64,000 nucleotides of DNA from Chloroflexota bacterium (lineage in GTDB: Bacteria; Chloroflexota; Anaerolineae; Anaerolineales; Villigracilaceae): positions 1 through 64,000 of the forward strand of contig JACAEM010000004.1 of the NCBI GenBank assembly GCA_013388855.1, written 5' to 3'. This document shows, one piece after another, positions 1-9,062 of the stretch. Below the pieces are notes generated by a model. The model saw only the letters and a list, made by a program, of their open reading frames with translations, did no database searches and was not told where the DNA came from. Each line of letters starts with the position of its first letter. Within the stretch, counting starts at the first letter, position 1. A program made the position numbers and the translations under genes.

Positions 1-120
1 AACGTGAACCTGACGGTGGAGTTGATCGTGCCGGTGGCGTTGGAGCAGGGTTCGAAGTTCGCCATCCGTGAAGGCGGTCTCACCGTCGGCGCCGGCGTCG
101 TCACTAAAATCATTGAATAG
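1..120 (+). CDS. tuf: Elongation factor Tu, C-terminal end (partial)
   Basis: The first 39 codons in frame 1 encode the last strand-rich part of EF-Tu domain III, ending [11 protein letters not shown] before TAG. This is the standard EF-Tu C-terminus, so the GTPase domain lies upstream of the window. EF-Tu delivers aminoacyl-tRNA to the ribosome. It sits 8 bases before rpsJ, the usual str-S10 junction, and is probably cotranscribed with it. Confidence 0.96.
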   Translation, partial: NVNLTVELIVPVALEQGSKFAIREGGLTVGAGVVTKIIE

Positions 121-128
121 GTGCTGGC

Positions 129-437
129 ATGACGAAACAGAAAATCCGCATCCGTCTTAAAGCCTACGATCATCGTGTTCTTGATCAGTCGGCCAAACGT
201 ATTGTCGAAACAGCCGAGCGCAGTGGCGCCCATGTTGTTGGTCCTGTGCCCTTGCCAACCAAGACAGAACGGTTTACAATACGGCGCTCGACTTTCATAG
301 ATAAAGACTCGCACGAGCATTATGAAATTCGTACACACAATCGTTTGATCGATGTCCTCGATCCGGACTCAAAAACAATCGACATGTTGATGCGGCTTAA
401 TTTGCCCGCTGGTGTCGATATTGAAATAAAAATCTAA
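129..437 (+). CDS. rpsJ: 30S ribosomal protein S10
   Basis: A 102-residue protein matching the whole length of bacterial S10 (uS10). It starts with the typical [15 protein letters not shown] segment and carries the conserved GPVPLPTK loop near residue 40. S10 is a component of the 30S head and also partners NusB in antitermination. It follows tuf by 8 bases and is separated from rplC by a 194-base structured gap, so it may be read mainly with tuf. Confidence 0.98.
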   Translation: MTKQKIRIRLKAYDHRVLDQSAKRIVETAERSGAHVVGPVPLPTKTERFTIRRSTFIDKDSHEHYEIRTHNRLIDVLDPDSKTIDMLMRLNLPAGVDIEIKI

Positions 438-631
438 TTGGTCGTTACTGGAGAGTAGAGACTTGAACATTATCTCTACTCTCTAATTTCGACAGCGCAA
501 GAACAATTTTGTTCGGGACTATAAAAAATACTGCGGGTCCCACCAGGTTGTTTACTGCGCTGCCCGGAGATGATGCAGCCTAAGCCCAGGCTGACAGTCT
601 CAATAAAATTCTTTGAAGGAGAAAATCGAGT
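438..631 (+). promoter_or_regulatory. Structured rpsJ-rplC leader region
   Basis: No gene is seen in this 194-base gap. It contains four inverted repeats: GAGAGTAGAGA/TCTCTACTCTC (451-461 with 473-483), GAACAA/TTGTTC (501-514), GGGAC/GTCCC (515-519 with 537-541) and CAGCCT/AGGCTG (576-581 with 588-593). None is followed by a convincing T-run. A clear Shine-Dalgarno (GAAGGAG) precedes rplC. Stacked hairpins ahead of L3/L4 suggest an untranslated leader, perhaps for autoregulation or processing. That role is inference. Confidence 0.5.
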
Positions 632-1258
632 ATGTTAAAAGGGCTTATAGGGAAGAAGATTGGCATGACCCAGATCTTCGATGAGCAAGGCGTCGCGTAT
701 CCTGTGACAATCATCGAGGCTGGGCCATGTTACGTTACCCAGATTCGTCAACCCGAAAAGGATGGTTATTCAGCCATTCAACTTGGATTTGGCGAAGTCC
801 ACCCCAAGAAGTTGGCGGCCGGTGAACTGGGTCACTTGAAGGCAAAAGAACTGCCTCCAATGCGTTTCCTGCGTGAATTTCGTTCCAAAGAAATTGCGAA
901 TGTGGGCGATAAAGTGACAGTGGATGTCTTCGCTGTCGGCGAGCATGTCGATGTCGTTGGTACAAGCAAGGGTAAAGGTTTTGCCGGTGCGGTCAAACGT
1001 CACCATTTCCAGGGTGGCAAGAAGACCCACGGTCAGTCTGATCGTCACCGCGCCCCCGGTTCGCGCTCTTCGGGTACGACTCCAGGTCGGGTTTTCAAGA
1101 ATTCGCGTGGTGCAGGTCATATGGGCAATGAGCGCGTTACTGTACAGGCGCTCAAGGTCGTGCTGGTGGATGCCGAGCGTAATCTCCTTGGCGTTCATGG
1201 CGCAGTGCCCGGCGGTAAAGGCGGCCTGGTTGTGATCAAGGAAGCGCGGAAGCAGTAG
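632..1258 (+). CDS. rplC: 50S ribosomal protein L3
   Basis: A 208-residue protein of usual length for uL3, starting [16 protein letters not shown]. The long internal extension that reaches the peptidyl-transferase centre is recognisable around residues 115-165 ([26 protein letters not shown]). L3 is one of the first proteins to bind 23S rRNA. It is the first gene behind the structured leader and has a good GAAGGAG ribosome site. Confidence 0.98.
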   Translation: MLKGLIGKKIGMTQIFDEQGVAYPVTIIEAGPCYVTQIRQPEKDGYSAIQLGFGEVHPKKLAAGELGHLKAKELPPMRFLREFRSKEIANVGDKVTVDVFAVGEHVDVVGTSKGKGFAGAVKRHHFQGGKKTHGQSDRHRAPGSRSSGTTPGRVFKNSRGAGHMGNERVTVQALKVVLVDAERNLLGVHGAVPGGKGGLVVIKEARKQ

Positions 1259-1280
1259 CCGCTGAGGAAACGGGAGCTAG

Positions 1281-1916
1281 ATGATTATGAAAGTGGATGT
1301 TTTGAATATCGAAGGCAAGAAATTGCGCGAGGTTGAACTCCCCGCGGCGATCTTCGAAGCCCCGATTAATGTCGATTTGATGCATCAGGCGTATGTCCGC
1401 CAGATGGCGAATGCACGCCTCGGTACGCATGAGACCAAGGTGCGCGGCGAAGTCGCCGGTGGCGGCGCCAAGCCGTACAAGCAAAAGGGTACCGGTCGTG
1501 CCCGTCAGGGCTCACGCCGTGCCGCGCAATGGGTCGGTGGTGGGCGTATTCACACGCCGCATCCCCGCAGTTATGAACAGCGCATGCCGAAGAAAATGCG
1601 CCAGGCGGCGCTGCGTTCGGCGTTGTCTGCCAAGGCGGCGGAATCGGGCGTTGTTGTCGTGGAAGAAATCGCCCTTTCCGAGGCAAAGACCAGGGTCATG
1701 GCAGAAGCGCTTAGGAATCTTGTGGGTATTTCCACGGCGTTGGTGGTCCTGCCTGAGAAGGACCATGCGTACGAAACTGTAATGCGTTCCGCCGATAATC
1801 TTGAGAATGCCAAGGTCCTGCTGGCTGGCTACCTGAATATCCGTGACTTGTTCGGTTATGAGAAGCTGATCCTGCCTGTGAAGACCCTGGATGCCCTGGT
1901 GGCGACTTTAGGATAG
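1281..1916 (+). CDS. rplD: 50S ribosomal protein L4
   Basis: A 211-residue uL4. The extended tunnel loop is visible around residues 60-95 (GTGRARQGSRRAAQWVGGG, then HTPHPRSY). L4 lines the nascent-peptide exit tunnel and in E. coli represses its own operon. Two starts two codons apart are possible (1281 and 1287). 1281 is kept because the GGGAG upstream has better spacing for it. It lies between rplC and rplW. Confidence 0.97.
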   Translation: MIMKVDVLNIEGKKLREVELPAAIFEAPINVDLMHQAYVRQMANARLGTHETKVRGEVAGGGAKPYKQKGTGRARQGSRRAAQWVGGGRIHTPHPRSYEQRMPKKMRQAALRSALSAKAAESGVVVVEEIALSEAKTRVMAEALRNLVGISTALVVLPEKDHAYETVMRSADNLENAKVLLAGYLNIRDLFGYEKLILPVKTLDALVATLG

Positions 1917-1924
1917 GAGAAAGA

Positions 1925-2227
1925 ATGTCTACGATTTATGATGTCCTTCGCCGTCCATTGGTGACTGAAAAATCAAGTTATCAATCCGGGAAATTGAACC
2001 AGTATTCCTTTATTGTGTCCGACACCGCGACTCGCACGCAGGTCAAGGATGCCATTGAAACGCTCTACGACGTGACCGTCAAGCGTGTGAATATCATCAA
2101 TACCTCAGCCAAACGCGGTCGCCGCCTGCGCAGCCGCCGTTTGCTTGTCCGCAAAGCCGGCTTCAAGAAAGCTCTTGTGACTTTGGCTGAGGGTCAAACA
2201 CTTCCCATATTTGAAGGGGTGCAGTAA
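1925..2227 (+). CDS. rplW: 50S ribosomal protein L23
   Basis: A 100-residue uL23 with the typical start ([13 protein letters not shown]) and the basic rRNA-binding loop [10 protein letters not shown] near residues 65-75. L23 sits at the tunnel exit and docks trigger factor and SRP. The stop codon shares one base with the rplB start, so the two are translationally coupled. Confidence 0.97.
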   Translation: MSTIYDVLRRPLVTEKSSYQSGKLNQYSFIVSDTATRTQVKDAIETLYDVTVKRVNIINTSAKRGRRLRSRRLLVRKAGFKKALVTLAEGQTLPIFEGVQ

Positions 2228-3063
2228 TGGCTGTTAAAAAGTATAAACCGGTAACCCCGGGCACCCGCGGAATGACCGGTCATTCCTTTGAAGAAATCAC
2301 CAAATCCAAACCGGAACGTTCTCTGCTGGTTGAACTTCGCAAAAGCGGAGGGCGCAACTCCTATGGTCGTGTGACTGTTCGTCATCGCGGCGGTGGACAT
2401 AAACGCTTCATCCGCCTCGTGGATTTCAAGCGCGATAAACGCAATATTCCCGCCAAAGTGGCTGCGATCGAATACGACCCGAACCGCACAGCCCGCCTTG
2501 CTCTTCTGCATTACGCTGACGGCGAGAAACGTTACATTGTCGCACCGTTGGACCTCAAGGTTGGCGATACAGTCATGGCTGGCGCGGGAGCCGAGATCCG
2601 CTCTGGGAATGCACTCCCGATCTCGAACATCCCGGTTGGGACCATGATCCACAACATTGAGGTGCGCGAGGGGCGCGGCGGTCAGATGGTGCGCTCTGCC
2701 GGTGGGGCGGCGCAGTTGCTTGCGAAAGAAGGCGATTTTGCCCAGGTCCGCATGCCCTCCGGTGAGGTGCGTCTGATCCGTCAGGTCTGCTACGCAACCA
2801 TTGGTCAAGTTGGGAACCTCGACCATGGGAATGTTAAACTGGGCAAGGCAGGGCGCAGCCGTCACAAAGGCATTCGCCCGACTGTGCGCGGTTCTGCCAT
2901 GACTCCGCGTGATCATCCCCATGGCGGCGGTGAGGGACGCCAGCCGATCGGTCTTCCCGGTCCGAAGAGTCCGTGGGGCAAGCCCACGCTGGGTCACAAG
3001 ACCCGCCGTAACAAGAAAACCGACCAGTATATTGTGCGTCGTCGCAGTAAGACGAATCGCTAG
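2227..3063 (+). CDS. rplB: 50S ribosomal protein L2
   Basis: A 278-residue uL2, full length for the family. The conserved RHRGGGHKR near residue 55 and the catalytic-centre loop [12 protein letters not shown] near residue 225 are both present. The latter contains the histidine studied in peptidyl-transferase work. The C-terminal TRRNKKT...RR(R)SK tail is typical. Its start overlaps the rplW stop by one base. Confidence 0.98.
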   Translation: MAVKKYKPVTPGTRGMTGHSFEEITKSKPERSLLVELRKSGGRNSYGRVTVRHRGGGHKRFIRLVDFKRDKRNIPAKVAAIEYDPNRTARLALLHYADGEKRYIVAPLDLKVGDTVMAGAGAEIRSGNALPISNIPVGTMIHNIEVREGRGGQMVRSAGGAAQLLAKEGDFAQVRMPSGEVRLIRQVCYATIGQVGNLDHGNVKLGKAGRSRHKGIRPTVRGSAMTPRDHPHGGGEGRQPIGLPGPKSPWGKPTLGHKTRRNKKTDQYIVRRRSKTNR

Positions 3064-3079
3064 GATATAGAGGTACGCT

Positions 3080-3361
3080 ATGTCAAGATCATTGAAAAAG
3101 GGTCCGTTCATCGAGCCCAAACTGTTGAAGAGAATTGAAGCAATGAACCAGAAAGGTGAGAAGAAGGTGTTGCGGACGTGGAGTCGCGCCAGCGTGATCT
3201 TCCCCCAAATGGTTGGGCATACCATTGCCGTTCATGACGGACGCCGTCATGTTCCGATCTACATCACCGAGAACATGGTTGGACATCGATTGGGCGAGTT
3301 TGCCCCGACGCGCACTTTTCGCGGTCACATGGCTGCGGAGAAAGCCGCTCCAACGGCGTAG
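3080..3361 (+). CDS. rpsS: 30S ribosomal protein S19
   Basis: A 93-residue uS19 starting with the signature [10 protein letters not shown] and containing [20 protein letters not shown] and the [13 protein letters not shown] segment that contacts 16S rRNA and S13. S19 belongs to the 30S head near the A site. It lies 16 bases after rplB and 18 bases before rplV in the normal S10-operon order. Confidence 0.98.
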   Translation: MSRSLKKGPFIEPKLLKRIEAMNQKGEKKVLRTWSRASVIFPQMVGHTIAVHDGRRHVPIYITENMVGHRLGEFAPTRTFRGHMAAEKAAPTA

Positions 3362-3379
3362 GTGTGAGGAGAGTGTATC

Positions 3380-3721
3380 ATGCATGATATTCAGGCACAC
3401 TTGCGTTTTCTTCCCATGTCTGCCCAGAAGGTTCGCCTGGTGGTTGACCTCGTACGTGGCAAGGATGCAAACGAGGCTTTGGAAATGTTACGCTTCGTGA
3501 ACAAGGCTGCTGCCTTGCCGGTGCGCAAACTGCTGGCTTCCGCTGTTGCAAACGCCGAGGAGAACTTTGGCGTGAGCCGTGACGACCTGTATGTCGCCAA
3601 GATATTCGCTGATGAGGCTCCCACGCGCAAATGGCGTCGTTTTGGGGCGCGAGGTCGATTTAAACCGTTACTTCGCCGAAATTCCCATATCACTGTTGTT
3701 TTGCGCGAGCGCGGAGCATAA
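3380..3721 (+). CDS. rplV: 50S ribosomal protein L22
   Basis: A 113-residue uL22 with the signature RFLPMSAQKVRLVVDLVRGK at its N-terminus. The beta-hairpin that reaches the exit tunnel lies around residues 80-100 (the segment RKWRRFGARGRFKPLLRR). L22 helps shape the tunnel constriction where macrolides bind. It precedes rpsC by 11 bases. Confidence 0.98.
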   Translation: MHDIQAHLRFLPMSAQKVRLVVDLVRGKDANEALEMLRFVNKAAALPVRKLLASAVANAEENFGVSRDDLYVAKIFADEAPTRKWRRFGARGRFKPLLRRNSHITVVLRERGA

Positions 3722-3732
3722 AAGGAGAAATC

Positions 3733-4482
3733 ATGGGTCGTAAAGTTCATCCGATTGGTATGCGCCTTGGCATCAACCAGGGCTGGCAGGGACGCTGGTT
3801 CGCAGAGGGTTCAGCCTATCGCCAGCAGTTGCACCAGGATTTTGCCATCCGCAGTCTGTTGTTGGGGATCGATTCCAAGGGCGGCGCCGCCAAGAATGCC
3901 GAGGTTCGCAAACTACGCAAGGAATTACCTGACACGATCAAAGATGGCAAAGCCGGTATCTCCCGTGTGGAAGTTGAACGTTTCCCTGGCAAGATTCGAG
4001 TCTCAATTCATACTGCCAAACCAGGGATTTTGATTGGTCGCAAGGGCGAAGGCGTGAAGAAGATCCGCGTTGCGCTCGAAACGTTGGTCGGTAAGAAGGT
4101 CGACCTCGATATCAAGGAAATCGGCTCACCTGACACCGATGCCATGCTCGTTGCCCGCAATGTTGCCGATCAACTCGAACGCCGCATTGCCTACCGCCGC
4201 GCGATGAAACGCGCGATTCAGCAGGCAATCCGTCAGGGCGCCCAGGGCATCAAGATCATGGTCGGTGGGCGTTTGGGCGGCGCGGAAATGTCGCGCGATG
4301 TTTGGCTGCGCGATGGGCGCGTGCCTCTCCAAACCCTGCGTGCGAATGTTGATTATGCAAAGACTGAAGCCAGCACCACTTATGGTCAGCTTGGTGTAAA
4401 GGTCTGGATCTATAAAGGTGAAGCCCAGCCAGAGGCTGAGGAAAAAGTGGAGACAACGGAAGGCGTGTACGTGAGCGAATAG
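3733..4482 (+). CDS. rpsC: 30S ribosomal protein S3
   Basis: A 249-residue uS3 with the MGRKVHPIGMRLGI start and a type II KH domain whose GxxG loop is IGRKGEGVKK near residue 100. The C-terminal domain (GGRLGGAEMSR) forms part of the mRNA entry tunnel. A short acidic tail of about 20 residues follows the conserved core, which is common and variable in the family. rplP follows after 38 bases. Confidence 0.98.
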   Translation: MGRKVHPIGMRLGINQGWQGRWFAEGSAYRQQLHQDFAIRSLLLGIDSKGGAAKNAEVRKLRKELPDTIKDGKAGISRVEVERFPGKIRVSIHTAKPGILIGRKGEGVKKIRVALETLVGKKVDLDIKEIGSPDTDAMLVARNVADQLERRIAYRRAMKRAIQQAIRQGAQGIKIMVGGRLGGAEMSRDVWLRDGRVPLQTLRANVDYAKTEASTTYGQLGVKVWIYKGEAQPEAEEKVETTEGVYVSE

Positions 4483-4520
4483 CCGCGGCAGCGAGTTGTC
4501 ATGAAAAGAGGTAGTTAGCA

Positions 4521-4946
4521 ATGTTGATGCCAAAACGTGTCAAGTGGCGCAAGCAGATGCGCGGTCGCATGAAAGGGAAAGCCCTGCGTGGCGCTGAAGT
4601 TTCATTCGGCGAGTTCGGTCTGCAAGCGCTGGAACCTGGCTGGGTGACTGCCCGGCAGATCGAAGCCGCGCGCAGGACCATCGTCCGCGAAATGAAGCGC
4701 CGTGGCAAGGTGTGGATTCGCATCTTCCCGGCAAAGCCGTATACCCACAAACCCCCCGAGACCCGCATGGGTTCCGGCAAGGGGAACGTGGAATACTACG
4801 TGGCAGTGGTCAAGCCCGGACGTATTATGTTTGAAGTGGGCGGTCTGGATGAAGCTACGGCCGTCCAGGCGTTGAGAAATGCCCAATATAAGTTTTCGAT
4901 CAAGACCAAGGTGGTCGCACGTCATGACGCAGGAGAGCAGGCATGA
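4521..4946 (+). CDS. rplP: 50S ribosomal protein L16
   Basis: A 141-residue uL16 starting [19 protein letters not shown], a family hallmark, with [20 protein letters not shown] in the middle and the conserved MGSGKG loop near residue 85. L16 organises the A-site tRNA elbow region. A GAGGTAG ribosome site precedes it. Its end overlaps rpmC by 4 bases (ATGA), indicating coupling. Confidence 0.98.
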   Translation: MLMPKRVKWRKQMRGRMKGKALRGAEVSFGEFGLQALEPGWVTARQIEAARRTIVREMKRRGKVWIRIFPAKPYTHKPPETRMGSGKGNVEYYVAVVKPGRIMFEVGGLDEATAVQALRNAQYKFSIKTKVVARHDAGEQA

Positions 4947-5164
4947 AATCGGTAAAGGCCAGTGAGCTGCGCAACCTGAAGTCAGGTGAAATTGAAACCA
5001 AACTGTCGGACGCCCGCGATGAGCTGATGAAACTCCGCTTTCAGCAGGTGACCGGGCAGTTAACGGATACCAGCCGTCTGCGCATTTTGCGCCGCGAGAT
5101 CGCCCGCATGGAAACCATCCTGCGCGAGCTTGCCGCGGCTGAAGTTGTGGAAGGTGAAGCATGA
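4943..5164 (+). CDS. rpmC: 50S ribosomal protein L29
   Basis: A 73-residue two-helix uL29, starting [18 protein letters not shown] and containing the conserved [13 protein letters not shown] patch and [10 protein letters not shown]29 sits at the exit tunnel beside L23. It overlaps rplP by 4 bases at its start and rpsQ by 4 bases at its end, so L16-L29-S17 form a tightly coupled trio. Confidence 0.97.
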   Translation: MKSVKASELRNLKSGEIETKLSDARDELMKLRFQQVTGQLTDTSRLRILRREIARMETILRELAAAEVVEGEA

Positions 5165-5460
5165 ACAATCGTCGTCGCATGACTGGTGTCGTGACCAGCA
5201 ACAAAATGACCAAGACGGTCGTGGTGGAGATCACTCGTGTGTTCCGCCATCCGTTGTACCGCAAGGTTGTACACTCCAGCAAGCGTGTCAAAGCTCACGA
5301 TGAGATCGGTTGCCAGATCGGTGACCAGGTTCAGATCGTGGAATCCCGTCCGCTTTCGCGCGATAAACGCTGGGTTGTGGAAAGCGTCATCAAGAAGGAA
5401 ATCCGCACGGCGGATACCGGCGTTGCCGACTTGAATGTTGAAGTGAAGGCGGAGGAATAA
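5161..5460 (+). CDS. rpsQ: 30S ribosomal protein S17
   Basis: A 99-residue uS17 with an OB fold: RRRMTGVVTSNKMTKTVVVE at the N-terminus and KAHDE...GDQVQIVESRPLSRDKRW in the core. The C-terminal 20 residues are an acidic extension beyond the E. coli length, which is frequent outside enterobacteria. S17 binds 16S rRNA early in assembly. It overlaps rpmC by 4 bases and precedes rplN by 3 bases. Confidence 0.97.
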   Translation: MNNRRRMTGVVTSNKMTKTVVVEITRVFRHPLYRKVVHSSKRVKAHDEIGCQIGDQVQIVESRPLSRDKRWVVESVIKKEIRTADTGVADLNVEVKAEE

Positions 5461-5463
5461 GCC

Positions 5464-5835
5464 ATGATCCAGCATGAGTCTCGTCTGAAAGTCGCCGATA
5501 ATTCCGGCGCGCGCGAGTTGTTGGTCATCCATGTACTTGGCGGTTCCACCCGCAAGTATGGCGGCATCGGCGATGTGGTCGTTGCATCGGTGAAATCGGC
5601 TTCCCCCCAGGGCGGGGTGAAGAAAAGCGAGAAGGTACGTGCGGTTATCGTCCGTTGTTCAAAGGAATGGCGGCGCGAGGACGGTTCGTACATCCGCTTC
5701 GATGACAACGCTGCGGTCATCCTGGATGCCGACGGCGTCAACCCCAAAGGCACTCGCATCTTCGGTCCTGTCGCAAGGGAGCTTCGTGAAAAGGGATTCA
5801 TGAAGATCGTCTCCCTGGCGCCGGAAGTGCTTTAG
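5464..5835 (+). CDS. rplN: 50S ribosomal protein L14
   Basis: A 123-residue uL14, the usual length, beginning [20 protein letters not shown] with the conserved [18 protein letters not shown] segment. L14 lies at the subunit interface and, with L19, forms an intersubunit bridge; it is also the binding site for the silencing factor RsfS. It begins the spc-type part of the cluster. Confidence 0.98.
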   Translation: MIQHESRLKVADNSGARELLVIHVLGGSTRKYGGIGDVVVASVKSASPQGGVKKSEKVRAVIVRCSKEWRREDGSYIRFDDNAAVILDADGVNPKGTRIFGPVARELREKGFMKIVSLAPEVL

Positions 5836-5848
5836 AGGAGTATCAGGT

Positions 5849-6181
5849 ATGAGAGTAAAGATTCGTAAAGGCGATACCGTCGAGATCATCTCGGGGCGCC
5901 TGGAAGACAAAGGTAAACGCGGCGAGGTCATTAATGTGCTGTTGGATGACAGGCGCGTGGTTGTGCAGGGCGTGAACATCCGCACGAAGCACCAGAAGCA
6001 GGTGCAGACGCAGGCGGGTCGCAACATCAACCCGGGCCGGATCCAATTCGAAGGGCCGATCGATATCTCGAATGTGATGCTGGTCTGCCCGAAATGCGGC
6101 GAGCCGACCCGTGTGGCTGTCCAGCGTGACGAAGACGGCGCCCGCCGGGTTTGCAAAAACTGCCAGGCGCTGATCGACTAG
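5849..6181 (+). CDS. rplX: 50S ribosomal protein L24
   Basis: A 110-residue uL24. The KOW motif lies at residues 2-30 ([13 protein letters not shown]), and the C-terminal part carries two CxxC pairs (CPKCGEP and CKNC) that probably bind zinc. L24 initiates 50S assembly near the tunnel exit. Many L24 proteins keep this ribbon and others, such as that of E. coli, have lost it. It is 13 bases after rplN. Confidence 0.97.
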   Translation: MRVKIRKGDTVEIISGRLEDKGKRGEVINVLLDDRRVVVQGVNIRTKHQKQVQTQAGRNINPGRIQFEGPIDISNVMLVCPKCGEPTRVAVQRDEDGARRVCKNCQALID

Positions 6182-6191
6182 CCGCGGAGTT

Positions 6192-6746
6192 ATGACAATG
6201 AACAAGATGCAAGAAAAATACAACCAGGAAGTGGTCCCTGCTCTGCGCAAGGCATTTGACTTGAAGAATGTCATGCAGGTCCCGCGCATCGAGAAAATCG
6301 TGGTGAATATCGGTATGGGTGAAGCCATGGATAACCCCAAGGCGCTCGAAGCGGCGGTCAATGATTTGACAATCATCACCGGGCAGAAACCGATTATGAC
6401 CAAGGCGCGCAAGAGCATTGCAAATTTCAAGCTGCGTGAGGGTCGTTTGATTGGGACCAAGGTCACCCTGCGCGGCGACCGCATGTGGGCATTCCTTGAT
6501 CGTTTGATGAACACCGCGCTCCCGCGCGTCCGCGATTTTCGCGGAGTTTCCGCCAATGCCTTTGACGGGCGTGGAAATTACACGCTGGGTCTGCGCGATC
6601 AATTGATCTTCCCTGAGATCGAGTACGACAAGATTGACAAACTGCGTGGCATGGAAGTCACCATCGTGACCACTGCCAAAAATGACGACCAGGCACGTGT
6701 CATGTTGCAACTGCTTGGGATGCCGTTCAGCAAGAAGGAAGCGTAA
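6192..6746 (+). CDS. rplE: 50S ribosomal protein L5
   Basis: A 184-residue uL5 with the conserved [13 protein letters not shown] strand near residue 32, [21 protein letters not shown] near residue 62, and the P-site loop [19 protein letters not shown]5 carries 5S rRNA into the central protuberance and contacts P-site tRNA. Starts at 6192 and 6198 are both possible (ATGACAATG). rpsZ follows after 3 bases. Confidence 0.97.
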   Translation: MTMNKMQEKYNQEVVPALRKAFDLKNVMQVPRIEKIVVNIGMGEAMDNPKALEAAVNDLTIITGQKPIMTKARKSIANFKLREGRLIGTKVTLRGDRMWAFLDRLMNTALPRVRDFRGVSANAFDGRGNYTLGLRDQLIFPEIEYDKIDKLRGMEVTIVTTAKNDDQARVMLQLLGMPFSKKEA

Positions 6747-6749
6747 ATT

Positions 6750-6932
6750 ATGGCGAAGAAATGTATGCAATATCGCGAGGCTCGTCGTGAACACGCGAGC
6801 CAGGTACGAAATCGCTGTGTCCGTTGTGGACGGCCGCGTGGATATATCCGCCGCTTTGGCTTGTGCCGCATTTGTTTTCGTGAACTGGCATTACAGGGAA
6901 AGATCCCTGGTGTCGTGAAGTCTTCATGGTAA
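6750..6932 (+). CDS. rpsZ: 30S ribosomal protein S14, zinc type
   Basis: A 60-residue uS14 of the short C+ type (type Z). Four cysteines in CVRCGRPRG and CRICFREL form the zinc ribbon that replaces the longer N-terminal part of C- forms. The [11 protein letters not shown] tail is the family signature. S14 completes the 30S head. It lies in the usual place between rplE and rpsH. Confidence 0.98.
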   Translation: MAKKCMQYREARREHASQVRNRCVRCGRPRGYIRRFGLCRICFRELALQGKIPGVVKSSW

Positions 6933-6949
6933 TTGGGTGAGGTGATAGC

Positions 6950-7363
6950 ATGACTGTTATTGATCCGATCGCTGATATGCTGACCCGCATCCGCAATGCC
7001 GTGCTGGCTGGTCACGCGTTGGTCGCAATGCCGAGTTCCAAGCTCAAGGTCGAGATTGCCAAGATCATGAAGGATGAAGGCTACCTCGAAGGCTTTGAAC
7101 TGGTGGAAAGTGAAGAATCCGCGCAGAAGGTGTTGCGTTTGAAAATCAAATATGTAGGCGAGCGCCGCGCCCGTCGCCCGGTCATTTCGGGCGTCGAGCG
7201 GGTGAGCAAGCCTGGACGCCGGATTTATACCAAGAAACAGGACATTCCCTGGGTTCTTTCCGGTATTGGCGTTGCCATACTTTCAACGCCCAAGGGCGTC
7301 ATGACCGGAGCTCGCGCCCGCCAACTAGGCGTGGGCGGTGAGATCCTCTGTAAAGTATGGTAG
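6950..7363 (+). CDS. rpsH: 30S ribosomal protein S8
   Basis: A 137-residue uS8 starting DPIADMLTRIRNA and ending with the signature GVMTGARARQLGVGGEILCKVW. S8 binds helix 21 of 16S rRNA and in E. coli represses the spc operon by binding mRNA near rplE; no comparable site was identified here. It is followed by rplF after 17 bases. Confidence 0.98.
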   Translation: MTVIDPIADMLTRIRNAVLAGHALVAMPSSKLKVEIAKIMKDEGYLEGFELVESEESAQKVLRLKIKYVGERRARRPVISGVERVSKPGRRIYTKKQDIPWVLSGIGVAILSTPKGVMTGARARQLGVGGEILCKVW

Positions 7364-7380
7364 AAGGCAGGAGGTAATCA

Positions 7381-7929
7381 GTGTCTCGTATTGGACGTTT
7401 ACCGGTGGTCATTCCGAGCGGTGTACAGGTCAATGTGCAAGGCTCGAATGTCCACGTGAAAGGGCCGAAAGGCGAAATGAAGCGGACATTTTCCCCGCTG
7501 GTTGGTATTGCGATGGAAAATGGACAGGTTGTCATCTCTCGAAATTCGGATGCCGCTGCCGAACGTGCGCTACATGGAACGACCCGGGCCGTTATCGCGA
7601 ACATGATTCATGGTGTCAGTACCGGGTTCAGTGTGGTGCTTGAGGTCGAGGGCGTGGGCTATCGAGCAGAGATGGAGGGTAAGAATCTGGCTCTGTTCGT
7701 GGGTTACTCACACCCTGTTAAGGTCGAACCTCCCGCCGGCATTTCGTTCGAGGTTGATCAGAAAACCCGCCAGATCAAGGTACTTGGTTACGACAAGGAA
7801 GTGGTTGGACAGACCGCGGCTGAAATCCGCCGCGTCCGCCCGCCGGAACCGTATCATGGCAAGGGTATTCGTTATCAGGGCGAGAGGATTCGCCGCAAAG
7901 CCGGTAAAGCCGGGAAAGGAGCCAAGTAA
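7381..7929 (+). CDS. rplF: 50S ribosomal protein L6
   Basis: A 182-residue uL6 beginning [11 protein letters not shown] with the usual two-fold repeated domain. The C-terminal signature [20 protein letters not shown] is present. L6 lies near the factor-binding site. The start codon is GTG at 7381, preceded by AGGAGGT, so the non-ATG start is well supported. rplR follows after 2 bases. Confidence 0.97.
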   Translation: MSRIGRLPVVIPSGVQVNVQGSNVHVKGPKGEMKRTFSPLVGIAMENGQVVISRNSDAAAERALHGTTRAVIANMIHGVSTGFSVVLEVEGVGYRAEMEGKNLALFVGYSHPVKVEPPAGISFEVDQKTRQIKVLGYDKEVVGQTAAEIRRVRPPEPYHGKGIRYQGERIRRKAGKAGKGAK

Positions 7930-7931
7930 GC

Positions 7932-8297
7932 ATGGCTAACAAGTCTCGTGCCGTTGCGCGGACCCGCCGTCACAGCCGCGTCCGCAAAAATTTAATGGGA
8001 TCAGCTGAACGTCCGCGTTTGAACGTGTTCCGCAGTCTCTCGGGGATCTATGCCCAGGTCATCGACGACCAGGCTGGCAATACGCTTGTTTCCGCCTCCA
8101 CTGTCGACCGCGAGTTGCGCGAGAAGATGAAGGGTTTGAAGAAATCCGAGCAAGCAAAACTGGTCGGTCAAACCGTTGCTGAACGCGCCAAGAACAAGGG
8201 CATCCAGGCTGTTGTTTTCGACCGCGGCGGTTATCGTTATAGTGGACGCGTCAAGGCGCTTGCCGATGGCGCACGCGAAGGTGGCCTTCAATTTTAG
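7932..8297 (+). CDS. rplR: 50S ribosomal protein L18
   Basis: A 121-residue uL18. The basic N-terminal tail ([16 protein letters not shown]) precedes the core with RPRLNVFRS and the closing [24 protein letters not shown]18 with L5 binds 5S rRNA. It is 2 bases after rplF and 17 bases before the S5 start chosen here. Confidence 0.97.
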   Translation: MANKSRAVARTRRHSRVRKNLMGSAERPRLNVFRSLSGIYAQVIDDQAGNTLVSASTVDRELREKMKGLKKSEQAKLVGQTVAERAKNKGIQAVVFDRGGYRYSGRVKALADGAREGGLQF

Positions 8298-8314
8298 GCT
8301 GAGTGGAGAACGAA

Positions 8315-8863
8315 ATGGCAGAATACGAAAAAACCGAACAGCAAGAGTATGAAGGTCAGGATCAGTTTGAGGAACGCGTCATTGAGATTGCGCGTGTTGC
8401 CAAGGTGGTGAAAGGCGGTCGCCGTTTTCAATTCCGCGTGACCGTCGTCATTGGCGACAAGAAGGGCACCATCTCGATGGGCGTCGGCAAGGCAAATGCC
8501 GTGCCGGATGCAATGCGCAAGGCTTCCGAGCGCGCCCGCAAGCATATGAAGGTTGTGAATCTTGCCGGGACCACCATCCCTCACGAAGTATTGGGTAAAG
8601 TTGCCGGGGCGAAAGTAATGCTCAAGCCTGCCTCCCCCGGTACCGGCGTCATTGCCGCTGGTGGTGTGCGCGCTGTGCTGGAAGTGGCTGGCGTACGCGA
8701 TATTTTGACGAAATCCCAGGGTAGCGCCAATGTATTGAACGTGGTGCAGGCGACATTTGATGCCCTGGAACAATTGAAATCCCCTCAGGAAGAAGCGGCC
8801 CGCCGCGGCAAGAGTGCCAGTGAGTTGTTGCCGTTCTGGGAGCGGAGGAAGCAACATGCCTAA
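8315..8863 (+). CDS. rpsE: 30S ribosomal protein S5
   Basis: A 182-residue uS5. After an acidic, Glu/Gln-rich N-terminus come the double-stranded RNA-binding fold ([34 protein letters not shown]) and the [17 protein letters not shown] segment involved in decoding fidelity. A GTG at 8303 would add four residues, but GGAGA at 8305-8309 sits correctly for ATG at 8315, so that start is chosen. It overlaps rpmD by 8 bases. Confidence 0.96.
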   Translation: MAEYEKTEQQEYEGQDQFEERVIEIARVAKVVKGGRRFQFRVTVVIGDKKGTISMGVGKANAVPDAMRKASERARKHMKVVNLAGTTIPHEVLGKVAGAKVMLKPASPGTGVIAAGGVRAVLEVAGVRDILTKSQGSANVLNVVQATFDALEQLKSPQEEAARRGKSASELLPFWERRKQHA

Positions 8864-9053
8864 GAAGGAAACCAGCGGAAAAACCATCCGCGTGACATTG
8901 GTTCGCAGTCCGATCGGTTATACCAAGGATCAGAAGGCGACCGCGCTGGCGCTTGGTCTGCGCCAGATGCATCAGACTGTTGAACATCCGGATAACCCTG
9001 CTTTGCGCGGGATGATCCAGAAAATCATTCATTTAGTTCGGGTCGAAGAGTAG
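8856..9053 (+). CDS. rpmD: 50S ribosomal protein L30
   Basis: A 65-residue uL30 with the core [16 protein letters not shown]...[24 protein letters not shown]30 is a small 50S protein lost in some lineages. The start is inside the rpsE 3' end, at the ATG preceded by GGAGGA (8844-8849). Longer upstream starts would read the S5 gene out of frame and lack homology. Confidence 0.96.
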   Translation: MPKKETSGKTIRVTLVRSPIGYTKDQKATALALGLRQMHQTVEHPDNPALRGMIQKIIHLVRVEE

Positions 9054-9062
9054 GAAAGAACG

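Noticed and set aside
451-483. Hairpin after rpsJ as a rho-independent terminator
   Set aside because: No T-run follows, and essential rplC lies downstream without a clear promoter; a leader structure fits better.
2194-3225. 343-codon open frame on the minus strand opposite rplB
   Set aside because: It is antisense to a perfectly conserved L2 gene, has no ribosome site and no recognisable protein features.
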